In this document: one piece after another, positions 52,503 to 59,479 of the stretch
Numbering within the stretch: position 1 is the stretch's first letter
How the letters are laid out: each line of letters opens with the position of its first letter
Assembly: GCA_009772935.1 (NCBI GenBank)
Contig: WOUR01000042.1
Location: forward strand, 1-59,479
Direction: 5' to 3'
DNA: 59,479 bases
Origin: Rhodospirillaceae bacterium
GTDB lineage: Bacteria > Pseudomonadota > Alphaproteobacteria > Reyranellales > Reyranellaceae
Program-made: the position numbers and the translations under genes
Notes under the pieces: model-generated
The model's input: only the letters and a program-made list of their open reading frames with translations
What the model was told of the DNA's origin: nothing
Database searches by the model: none

Positions 52503-54854
52503 ATGCCGGTGTGCATGACCACCCTCGCCCCCATCCAGCGTCTTCGCCTCCTCCGTGAACTGGAACGCAAGGTGCTGTGGCTCAGCGCCTGGACGATCCA
52601 TCACGCCAACCATATCCGCCCCAACCGCGACGGTCTGAAGGTCGGCGGCCACCAGGCCTCCTGCGCCTCGCTCGCGACGGTCATGACGGCGCTCTATTTC
52701 TCGGTGCTGCGGCCGGAGGATCGCGTCGCGGTGAAGCCGCATGCCTCGCCGGTGTTCCACGCCATCCAGTATCTGTTCGGCCACCAGACCCGCGAGAAGC
52801 TTGAACGGTTCCGCGCCCTGGGCGGCGCGCAGTCCTACCCGTCGCGCACCAAGGACGTCGACGACGTCGACTTCTCCACCGGCTCGGTCGGCCTTGGCGT
52901 CGCGATGACGCTGTTCTCGTCGATCGTACAGGACTATGTGCGTCTGAAGAACCTGGGTGACGGCAAGCGTCCCACGGGCCGCATGGTGGCGCTGGGCGGC
53001 GACGCCGAGCTCGACGAGGGCAACATCTTCGAAGCGCTGCTCGAAGGCTGGAAGCACGACGTCCGGAACCTGTGGTGGGTGATCGACTACAACCGCCAGA
53101 GCCTCGACGGTGTGGTGAACGACCGGCTGTTCGGCCGGGTTGCCGAGATGTTCGAGTTGGTCGGCTGGCGGGTCGTCACGCTGAAATACGGCAAGCTGCT
53201 GGAGACCGCCTTCACCCAGCCCGACGGCGCGCATCTGCGCGACTGGATCGATGCCTGCCCCAACTCGCTCTACTCGGCGCTGGTGTTCAAGGGCGGGGCC
53301 GGCTGGCGCGAGGCGCTGACGCGCGACCTCAATCAGTATCCGGGCGTCCGACGCATCCTCGAACAGCATGACGACGCGGCGCTGCACAGGCTGATGACCA
53401 ACCTGGCGGGCAACGACATGCAGGCCGTGGTCGATGCGTTCGAGGGCGTGAACGACGACACGCCGACCTGCTTCATCGCCTACACGATCAAGGGCCAGGG
53501 CCTGCCCTTCGCCGGCCACAAGGACAACCACTCCGGCCTGATGACGCTCGACCAGATGGCGGGCTTCAAGAAGGGCATGGGTATCGCCGACGGCCGGGAA
53601 TGGGACAAGTTCGCGGGCCTCACCGCCCCGCCTGCAGACCTGCAGGCCTTTCTCGATGCGGCACCGTTCAACGCCGAGGGCCGCCGCCGCACCGACGCGC
53701 CGGTCGTCGCCATCCCCGCGCAGCTAACGAAGCCCAACGATAAAAAGTCGAGCACGCAGGAAGGGTTCGGCAAGATCCTGAACGCGATTGCGTCCGAAGA
53801 CGGCGAACTGGCCCGCCACATCGTAACGACCTCGCCCGACGTGACGGTGTCGACCAATCTCGGCGCCTGGGTGAACCGGCGCGGCCTGTTCGGCCACACC
53901 GAGGCCGAGGACGTGTTCCGCGAGCTCAAGGTCGTGTCGGCTCAGCTCTGGCGCCAGACCCCCAAGGGCCAGCATGTCGAGCTGGGCATCGCCGAGAACA
54001 ACCTGTTCATCCAGCTCGCCGCGTTGGGCCTCAGCCACCAGCTGTTCGGTGCGCGCCTTCTGCCGATCGGCACGCTCTACGATCCGTTCATCGCGCGGGG
54101 GCTCGATGCGCTGAACTATGCCTGCTACCAGGATTCGCGCTTCATGCTGGTGGCGACGCCCTCGGGCGTGACGCTCGCGCCGGAAGGCGGCGCCCACCAG
54201 AGCATCCACACGCCGCTGATCGGCATCGGCCAACCCGGCCTCGTCTCCTACGAGCCGGCTTACGTCGACGAGCTGGCGGTGCTGATGCGCCATGGCTTCG
54301 AATACATGCAGCAGCCCAATGGCGGCTCGGTCTATCTGCGCCTCTCGACGCGCAGTCTGGCCCAACCCGAACGCACGCTGACGTCGCAGCAGCAGGCCGA
54401 CATCGTGTCGGGCGGTTACTGGTACACGCCGCCCGAGGACGGAGCGGACGTGGCCATCGTCGCCATGGGCGCGGTGACCCCCGAGGCGATCGCGGCTCAC
54501 GAAAGCGTCGCGCGCGACTTCGGCGGCGCCGGCCTGCTGGTGCTGACTTCGCCGGACCGGCTCCATACCGATTGGCTCGCCGCGCAGCGGAACCGCGGCC
54601 GCACCGCCGGCCTGGTCGACCGTTCGTCGAGCCCGGTCGAACGCCTGCTCGCCCCCTTGTCGCGCGATGCGCGCATCGTGACGGTCATGGACGGCCATCC
54701 GCTGGCGCTGTCGTGGCTGGGGTCGGTGCGCGGCCAGCGGGTCGTGCCCCTCGGTATCGAGAAGTTCGGCCAGTCCGGCGACATTCCCGATCTCTATCGA
54801 ACCTACGGGCTCGATTCGGCGGCGATAATCGACGCGGTGGCGCGCGCCGTCTAA
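52503..54854 (+). CDS. 2-oxoacid dehydrogenase E1-type enzyme (AceE/MdeB-like transketolase fold)
   Basis: The 783-residue thiamine diphosphate enzyme resembles the homodimeric pyruvate dehydrogenase E1. The TPP-binding region includes GGDAELDEGNIFEALLEGW and WWVIDYNRQSLDGVVNDRL; the Pyr domain includes HVELGIAENNLFIQLAALGLS and AINYA-like ALNYACYQDSRFMLVATPSG; the C-terminal transketolase domain ends with GQSGDIPDLYRTYGLDS. It is about 100 residues shorter than AceE. An Lrp gene is divergent, as in the mdeR/mdeB pair where MdeB is a 2-oxobutyrate dehydrogenase. The ATG at 52503 has GCGGAGCAG upstream; ATG 52515 is possible. No E2/E3 genes adjoin. Confidence 0.9.
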   Translation: MPVCMTTLAPIQRLRLLRELERKVLWLSAWTIHHANHIRPNRDGLKVGGHQASCASLATVMTALYFSVLRPEDRVAVKPHASPVFHAIQYLFGHQTREKLERFRALGGAQSYPSRTKDVDDVDFSTGSVGLGVAMTLFSSIVQDYVRLKNLGDGKRPTGRMVALGGDAELDEGNIFEALLEGWKHDVRNLWWVIDYNRQSLDGVVNDRLFGRVAEMFELVGWRVVTLKYGKLLETAFTQPDGAHLRDWIDACPNSLYSALVFKGGAGWREALTRDLNQYPGVRRILEQHDDAALHRLMTNLAGNDMQAVVDAFEGVNDDTPTCFIAYTIKGQGLPFAGHKDNHSGLMTLDQMAGFKKGMGIADGREWDKFAGLTAPPADLQAFLDAAPFNAEGRRRTDAPVVAIPAQLTKPNDKKSSTQEGFGKILNAIASEDGELARHIVTTSPDVTVSTNLGAWVNRRGLFGHTEAEDVFRELKVVSAQLWRQTPKGQHVELGIAENNLFIQLAALGLSHQLFGARLLPIGTLYDPFIARGLDALNYACYQDSRFMLVATPSGVTLAPEGGAHQSIHTPLIGIGQPGLVSYEPAYVDELAVLMRHGFEYMQQPNGGSVYLRLSTRSLAQPERTLTSQQQADIVSGGYWYTPPEDGADVAIVAMGAVTPEAIAAHESVARDFGGAGLLVLTSPDRLHTDWLAAQRNRGRTAGLVDRSSSPVERLLAPLSRDARIVTVMDGHPLALSWLGSVRGQRVVPLGIEKFGQSGDIPDLYRTYGLDSAAIIDAVARAV

Positions 54855-54863
54855 AGTGGTGGC

Positions 54864-55970
54864 GTGAAAGTAGACGGCACACCTTACCGAACCATCTGGC
54901 TCGCCGCCGACGGCACGACCGTCCAGGCGATCGACCAGACCCTGCTGCCCCATCGCTTCGTCGTGCGCGACCTGCGCACGATGGAGGATGCCGAGGTGGC
55001 GATCCGCACCATGATCGTTCGCGGCGCACCGCTGATTGGCGCCGCCGCAGCCTATGGCATGGCACTCGCCATGGCCACCGATCCGTCCGACGCCATGCTG
55101 GCGCGCGCTTACACGGTCCTGATGGAGTCGCGGCCGACCGCGGTGAACCTGCGCTGGGCGCTCGACGACCAGCGCGCGCTGCTGGCGCCGCTGCCACCCG
55201 CCCAGCGACGCCGGGCGGCCTATCGGCGTGCCGCCGAGATCTGCGACGAGGATGTCGAGATCTGCCGCCGCATCGGCGAGAACGGGCTCGGCCTGATCCG
55301 CAAGCTCAAGCCGCGCGATACGAAGAGCGGACGCATCAACGCCCTCACCCATTGCAATGCCGGCTGGCTCGCCACGGTCGACTGGGGCACGGCGCTGGCG
55401 CCGATCTACCACGCGCACGATGCCGGCATCCCGATCCATGTCTGGGTCGACGAGACGAGGCCGAGGAATCAAGGCGCCAGCCTGACCGCGTGGGAGCTGG
55501 GCAAGCACGGCGTGCCGCACACGGTGATCGCGGACAATGCCGGCGGCCACCTGATGCAGCATGATCAGGTCGACTTCGTCATCACCGGAACGGATCGCAC
55601 GACGCGCGGCGGCGACGTCTGCAACAAGATCGGCACCTACCTCAAGGCCCTGGCGGCGCACGACAATGGCGTGCCCTTCTATGTCGGTCTACCCTATCCG
55701 ACCATCGACTGGACGATCGTCGATGGCGTGCGCGACATCCCTATCGAGGAACGCAGCGCGCGCGAGCTGTCGCACATGACCGGACGCACCGAGACAGGCG
55801 AGCTGGCCACAGTGCAGATCCTTCCCGAGGGCAGCGCCGGCGCGAATCCCGCCTTCGACGTGACGCCGGCCCGGCTGGTGACGGCGTTGATCACCGAACG
55901 CGGCGTGTGCGACGCCAGCGAAGCGGGACTGCTTTCTCTCTACCCCGAGCAGCAGAACCGGGCGGCGTGA
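54864..55970 (+). CDS. mtnA: S-methyl-5-thioribose-1-phosphate isomerase
   Basis: The 368-residue enzyme isomerises methylthioribose-1-phosphate to the ribulose form in methionine salvage or related shunts. It has TMIVRGAPLIGAAAAYGMAL, the catalytic Cys in NALTHCNAGWLATVDWGTAL, and the catalytic Asp region VDFVITGTDRTTRGGDVCNKIGTY (read in parts). GTG at 54864 starts 9 bp after the E1 gene stop, so both genes are likely cotranscribed and the pair suggests use of methionine-derived carbon. The stop overlaps the MFS gene start by four bases. No other mtn genes are in the window. Confidence 0.95.
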   Translation: MKVDGTPYRTIWLAADGTTVQAIDQTLLPHRFVVRDLRTMEDAEVAIRTMIVRGAPLIGAAAAYGMALAMATDPSDAMLARAYTVLMESRPTAVNLRWALDDQRALLAPLPPAQRRRAAYRRAAEICDEDVEICRRIGENGLGLIRKLKPRDTKSGRINALTHCNAGWLATVDWGTALAPIYHAHDAGIPIHVWVDETRPRNQGASLTAWELGKHGVPHTVIADNAGGHLMQHDQVDFVITGTDRTTRGGDVCNKIGTYLKALAAHDNGVPFYVGLPYPTIDWTIVDGVRDIPIEERSARELSHMTGRTETGELATVQILPEGSAGANPAFDVTPARLVTALITERGVCDASEAGLLSLYPEQQNRAA

Positions 55971-57151
55971 TCATCACGCCGGCGGCCAGGGCCACCATCG
56001 GCCTCGGCCTCACCCAGATCGTGGGCTGGGGCACGACCTTCCTGATGCCCTCGGTGCTGGGCCGGCACATCGAGCGCGACCTCGGGCTGCCGAGCGAGAT
56101 CGTCTATGGTGGGATCACCGTCATGTTCGGCGTCGGCGCCCTGTTCGCCCCGCGGGTCGGCCGGCTGCTAGACCGCACAGGCGCGCGCGCCGTCATGGCG
56201 GTGGGGTCAATCGTCTACGCCCTGTCGCTCGCCGCGCTCTCCTTCTCACAGGGGCTCATGAGCTATCTCCTGTGCTGGGCCGCGATGGGCATCGCCTCGA
56301 CCCTGGCGCTGAACACGCCGGCCAGCATCGCGCTGGCCCAGGTCGCGGGGGCTCGCGCCCGCCAGGCCATCGCGGTGCTCGCCATCGTCGGCGGTTTCGC
56401 CTCGACCGTCTTCTGGCCGGTCTCGGAGGCGCTCGAAGTCTTCTTCAGCTGGCGCGGCGTGCTGCTGATCTATGCCGCGGTGCATCTTGCGGTCTGCGCA
56501 CCCGTCCATCTGCTGACCCTGCCGGGCCGGGCACCGGTCGGCCCGCAGGCGGCCACGGCCGCGACGGCACCGGCAGCGCCCTCCGAGCGGAGCCGGCAGA
56601 TCTTTCTGTTGCTGTCGATTTCATTCTCCTGCGGGGCGTTCATCTTCACCGGCTTCATCGTGCACGCAATCGGCGTGCTGCGCGGCCTGGGTCACGATCC
56701 CGCCTCCGCCCTGCTGCTCGCCTCGCTGATCGGGCCGGCGCAGGTGGCGGTGCGCGTGATCGAACTGATGTTCGGCCATCGCTACGCGATCAGCAGCTCG
56801 GCCCTGTTCGCCGCCGCCGTCCTGCCTCTCGGCCTGGGGCTCGCGTTGCTGGCCGGCGACAATTTCGCGATCGCGCTCGTGTGCCTCGTCGGCTACGGAA
56901 TCGCCAATGGGCTGAAGGCGGTGCTGCGCGCCACCCTGCCGCTGGCTCTCTTCGGGCGCGTCCAGTTCGGCAGCTATCTCGGCCGCCTCGCCCTGCCACA
57001 GGGCATCGTCTCCGCGGCAGCGCCGCCGGTGCTGGCGGCGGTGATGGCGAACTACGGCGCCGAAGGCGTACTCGCCGTCACCTTCGTCGTCGCCATGGTG
57101 GCTTTCGTGGCGACCATCATGCTGGTGCGTGTGAGCGGAACGGTCCGCTGA
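55967..57151 (+). CDS. MFS transporter
   Basis: The 394-residue protein has twelve predicted membrane segments and MFS features: the loop 2-3 motif APRVGRLLDRTGARAVMAVG, NTPASIALAQ near helix 4 and a central cytoplasmic loop of about 25 residues (APVGPQAATAATAPAAPSE). GTG at 55967 overlaps the mtnA stop (GTGA), so it is coupled to it. It is probably the carrier for the substrate or product of the mtnA/E1 genes, but could be an exporter. It is convergent with the Fur-family gene, with 3 bp between them. Confidence 0.92.
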   Translation: MIITPAARATIGLGLTQIVGWGTTFLMPSVLGRHIERDLGLPSEIVYGGITVMFGVGALFAPRVGRLLDRTGARAVMAVGSIVYALSLAALSFSQGLMSYLLCWAAMGIASTLALNTPASIALAQVAGARARQAIAVLAIVGGFASTVFWPVSEALEVFFSWRGVLLIYAAVHLAVCAPVHLLTLPGRAPVGPQAATAATAPAAPSERSRQIFLLLSISFSCGAFIFTGFIVHAIGVLRGLGHDPASALLLASLIGPAQVAVRVIELMFGHRYAISSSALFAAAVLPLGLGLALLAGDNFAIALVCLVGYGIANGLKAVLRATLPLALFGRVQFGSYLGRLALPQGIVSAAAPPVLAAVMANYGAEGVLAVTFVVAMVAFVATIMLVRVSGTVR

Positions 57152-57154
57152 GCG

Positions 57155-57562
57155 TCAGCTCTGTCGTTTTTCGCCGAACAGTCTCAGCCTGAACTCGACC
57201 AAGCGGAACCCCATGCGACGGGCTTCCTCCTCGATCAGGCGCGCGAGGCCGCCCTCGTCCTCGACCTCGACGATCTGGCCGGTGGCGACGTCGATCAGGT
57301 GGGGATGTGGCGCGCCGCCGGTGCGCTCGTAGCGCGCCTTGCCGTCGCGGAACACGTGGCGCGTGACCAGGCCCGCCGTCGCGAGGCTGTTGAGGGCACG
57401 ATAGACCGTGGCGACGCCGATGCGGCGGCCGGCGGACGCGCGGCGGTGAATTTCGAAGGTGCAGGGATGGTCCGTCGCGGCCTCGAGAACCTCCAGCACG
57501 ATGCGCCGCTGCTCGGTGAGCCGCAGCCCCCGTTCCCGGCAGAGCTCGTCCAGCCGGTCCAT
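57155..57562 (-). CDS. Fur family transcriptional regulator
   Basis: The 135-residue protein has the Fur winged helix (MDRLDELCRERGLRLTEQRRIVLEVLE, HRRASAGRRIGVATVYRALNSL, in blocks) and a dimerisation domain with a reduced metal site: GAPHPHLIDVATGQIVEVED instead of HHDH, and no CxxC pairs. It likely senses iron or haem-related signals; Fur, Mur and Irr subgroups cannot be separated by eye, though the missing Cys pairs argue against Zur. It starts 5 bp after the TonB stop codon, so it is the last gene of the exbB-exbD-tonB operon, as in a self-regulated iron-uptake unit. Confidence 0.88.
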   Translation of the reverse strand: MDRLDELCRERGLRLTEQRRIVLEVLEAATDHPCTFEIHRRASAGRRIGVATVYRALNSLATAGLVTRHVFRDGKARYERTGGAPHPHLIDVATGQIVEVEDEGGLARLIEEEARRMGFRLVEFRLRLFGEKRQS

Positions 57563-57566
57563 CCCG

Positions 57567-58313
57567 TCATCTCCTGAGGAAGAACTGGATGGGGACGACG
57601 ATCTCGAGGCTTTCGCCGGGCTGGTCCTGCGGCAGCGGCGGCAGCGGCTGCGCCCGTTGCAGCAGCTCGAGCCCCTCCTGGTCGAGCGCAGCGTGTCCCG
57701 ACGAGCGTTCGATGCGCGCGGCCACGATGCGGCCGTCGCGACTCATCGTGAACCGCACGTAGGTCACGCCCTCGTGGCGCGATCGCTGCGCCTCCGACGG
57801 GTAGCGCTTGTGCCGCTCCAGGTGCCGCAGCAGCAGCCCCTTCCAGGTCGGCAGCGTATTCGACGGCGGCTCGACCGAGGCGCCCGGCATCGGGGCCGCC
57901 GCGACCCTCGACTGCTCCGGTGCCGCCTGCGGCGCCGAGACCCGGGGTTGCGGCGGCTTTTTCTCCACCTTCTTCTCGATCGGCCTGGGCTTGGGCGGCG
58001 GCGGCTTGAGGTCGAGCGGCGGCGGCGGCTCGGGATCGGGCAAGGTCACCTCCGCCAGCACCGGCGGCGGCATCTCCACCGGCGGCGGCGGTTCGGGCTC
58101 GGGGATCACCTCGCTCAGCTCGGGGCCCGGCGGCGCCTCGTTGGGCAGGGCCTCCGGCGCGGCCGGCAGCGGCGCCAGTTCCAGCATGATCGCCGCCGGC
58201 GGCGGCGAATACGGCACCTCGCCGTGCACCCAGCCCAGCGCCAGCCGGATCGCGCCCGCGTGCAGCGCCAGCACGAAGACGAACGCCCCGATCCAGCGCA
58301 GCGCCTCCCTCAT
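57567..58313 (-). CDS. tonB: TonB-type energy transducer
   Basis: The 248-residue protein has an N-terminal membrane anchor (RWIGAFVFVLALHAGAIRLALGW, with the His seen in TonB), a long periplasmic Pro-rich stretch (about 50-150, PEPEPPPPVEMPP and KPRPIEKKVEKKPP) and a C-terminal TonB domain (about 160-245) with LLLRHLERHKRYPSEAQRSRHEGVTYVRFTMSRDG (in blocks). It transmits proton-motive force from ExbBD to outer-membrane TonB-dependent receptors. Its start overlaps exbD by four bases. No receptor gene is in the window. Confidence 0.93.
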   Translation of the reverse strand: MREALRWIGAFVFVLALHAGAIRLALGWVHGEVPYSPPPAAIMLELAPLPAAPEALPNEAPPGPELSEVIPEPEPPPPVEMPPPVLAEVTLPDPEPPPPLDLKPPPPKPRPIEKKVEKKPPQPRVSAPQAAPEQSRVAAAPMPGASVEPPSNTLPTWKGLLLRHLERHKRYPSEAQRSRHEGVTYVRFTMSRDGRIVAARIERSSGHAALDQEGLELLQRAQPLPPLPQDQPGESLEIVVPIQFFLRR

Positions 58314-58723
58314 TGCTCCAGCCCGACCAGCGCCACCTTCAGGTAGCCCGCCGTCCGCAACACGTTCATCGCCTGCATCAGCTCGCCATAGGGCACCGCC
58401 TTGTCCGCCCGCAGGAAGATCCGCTCGTCCTTCTTCCCACCCGTCGCTTCGTCCAGCGCCTTCGCCAGAGCCTCGCGGCTCACCGGCGTGTCCTTCAGCG
58501 TGAACGACAGGTCGTCCTTCAGGGTGAGATAGAGCGGCGTGTCCGGCTTGGGCTGCCGCTCCGCGGTCGACACCGGCAGGTCGACCGGCACGTCCACGGT
58601 GGCCAAGGGTGCGGCCACCATGAAGATGATCAGCAGCACCAGCATCACGTCGATGAACGGCGTGACGTTGATCTCGTGGTTCTCCGCCAACTCGTCGTCG
58701 CCGTGGTCCAGCTTCACCGACAT
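58310..58723 (-). CDS. exbD: Biopolymer transport protein ExbD
   Basis: The 137-residue protein has one N-terminal membrane helix with the conserved Asp in HEINVTPFIDVMLVLLIIFMVAAP (two parts) and a periplasmic domain ending with NVLRTAGYLKVALVGLEQ. ExbD pairs with ExbB to use the proton gradient for TonB. It follows exbB by 4 bp and overlaps tonB by 4 bp in the same transcript. Confidence 0.96.
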   Translation of the reverse strand: MSVKLDHGDDELAENHEINVTPFIDVMLVLLIIFMVAAPLATVDVPVDLPVSTAERQPKPDTPLYLTLKDDLSFTLKDTPVSREALAKALDEATGGKKDERIFLRADKAVPYGELMQAMNVLRTAGYLKVALVGLEQ

Positions 58724-58727
58724 CGCG

Positions 58728-59479
58728 CTACCTCCGTCCCAGGTCGCGCGACACCAGCCGCAGCACCGCCGCCGACGTGTCGCCCACCAGCGCCCGGTAG
58801 GCCGTCACGCGCCGCGAGAAGTGGTTGTAGATCACCACCGCCGGAATGGCGGCCGCCAGTCCCAGCGCCGTCGCCAGCAGCGCCTCGGCGATACCCGGCG
58901 CCACCACCGCGAGGTTGGTCGTCTGCGAGCGCGAGATGCCGATGAAGGAGTTCATGATCCCCCACACCGTGCCGAACAGCCCCACGAACGGCGCCGTCGA
59001 ACCGATCGTCGCCAGCACCCCCGTCCCCTTCAGCATCCGCCGGCCGGTCGCCGCCTCCAGCCGCTCCAGCCGCGACGCCACCCGCTCCTTCAAGCCATCG
59101 CGATCGTCGACCGTGTCGGCGCTCAACCTCTGCTCGGCGTGCGCCGCCGCCACCAGGTCGCTGGCCGGCGCCTTGTCGAGCGAGGCCGCGGAGTCCAGCG
59201 CGGCCAGCAGGCGCCGCTGCCGCCGCACTGCCATCGCCAGCTCCAGGCTCTTGGCCACGAACACCGTCCAGGTCAGCACCGATGCGAGGACCAGGCCCAC
59301 CATCACGGCCTGCACCACCCAGTCCGCCGCCATGAACATGCCCCAGACCGACAGGTCCTTCGGCAGCACCGCTTGGGCCGGCGCCGCAGCCGGCGGCGGC
59401 GGGGCAGGCAGCTTCACCGCGGGTTCCGCCGCTGGCGCCGCGGGATCGGCGGGCGCCGCCGCCGGGGCCACTTCCGCGG
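58728..59479 (-). CDS. exbB: Biopolymer transport protein ExbB (5' end outside the window)
   Basis: At least 247 residues are visible. After an Ala/Pro-rich leader come a first membrane helix (WVVQAVMVGLVLASVLTWTVFVAKSLE), a cytoplasmic region (LAALDSAASLDKAPASDLVAAAHAEQ) and helices two and three with LATIGSTAPFVGLFGTVWGIMNSF and ALLATALGLAAAIPAVVIYNHF. This is the ExbB/TolQ/MotA proton-channel subunit of the TonB system. The frame is still open at the right edge; a GTG at 59471 is possible but a signal peptide further upstream, as in many alphaproteobacterial ExbB, is more likely. Confidence 0.93.
   Translation of the reverse strand, partial: AEVAPAAAPADPAAPAAEPAVKLPAPPPPAAAPAQAVLPKDLSVWGMFMAADWVVQAVMVGLVLASVLTWTVFVAKSLELAMAVRRQRRLLAALDSAASLDKAPASDLVAAAHAEQRLSADTVDDRDGLKERVASRLERLEAATGRRMLKGTGVLATIGSTAPFVGLFGTVWGIMNSFIGISRSQTTNLAVVAPGIAEALLATALGLAAAIPAVVIYNHFSRRVTAYRALVGDTSAAVLRLVSRDLGRR

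Overview
The window is about 59 kb of high-GC chromosomal DNA. The densely packed order tatA-tatB-tatC, scpA-scpB, nagZ, a SPOR protein, argS and dgt, next to serS, surE, pcm and an NlpD-like gene, is a conserved block of Alphaproteobacteria. Together with many Amidohydro_2 proteins, CaiB-type CoA transferases and an orphan Bug-type binding protein it suggests a metabolically versatile soil or water alphaproteobacterium (Rhodospirillales/Hyphomicrobiales, perhaps Reyranella-like; the genus is a guess).

Region 1 (1-6.5 kb): the start of a secreted protein, two tandem RidA-family genes, a class III CoA transferase plus amidohydrolase operon, then a 1.6 kb AT-richer patch (3220-4790) that looks inserted: a DUF5343 gene, two tiny ORFs and a decayed fragment of the neighbouring amidohydrolase gene. 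A D-aminoacylase-type amidohydrolase follows. Region 2 (6.6-14.1 kb): prfC, a membrane-anchored Pro/Glu-rich protein with a HEPN-like RNxxxH motif, a low-GC orphan, an M20 peptidase, an Uup-like ABC-F ATPase and a DUF1491 gene. Region 3 (14.2-26.7 kb): the envelope, translation and chromosome-segregation block, all on the minus strand, in which the nlpD-like gene carries a frameshift and scpB an extraordinary acidic N-terminal extension.

Region 4 (26.8-42.3 kb): a USP/TerC pair, gpt, then catabolic gene sets: oxidoreductase, Bug receptor, aldolase-SDR fusion, TauD-type dioxygenase; GST; aldo/keto reductase with amidohydrolase; CHRD lipoprotein; flavin monooxygenase divergent from another amidohydrolase; EamA permease; aminotransferase. 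Region 5 (42.4-52.4 kb): a small lipoprotein, a PuuE-type deacetylase with an allantoate amidohydrolase-like enzyme, an M20 hydrolase, an alpha/beta hydrolase with Cys nucleophile, DUF2798, acyltransferase 3, acyl-CoA ligase, PhzF and an Lrp regulator. Region 6 (52.5-59.5 kb): an AceE/MdeB-like 2-oxoacid dehydrogenase divergent from the Lrp gene, mtnA and an MFS carrier, convergent with an exbB-exbD-tonB-fur operon that runs off the right end.

Short intergenic palindromes (REP/BIME-like) recur between genes and in several cases supply stop codons or C-terminal codons. I saw no rRNA or tRNA gene, CRISPR array, transposase or integrase. The least explained parts are the 3.2-4.8 kb patch, the HEPN-like membrane protein and the acidic ScpB.
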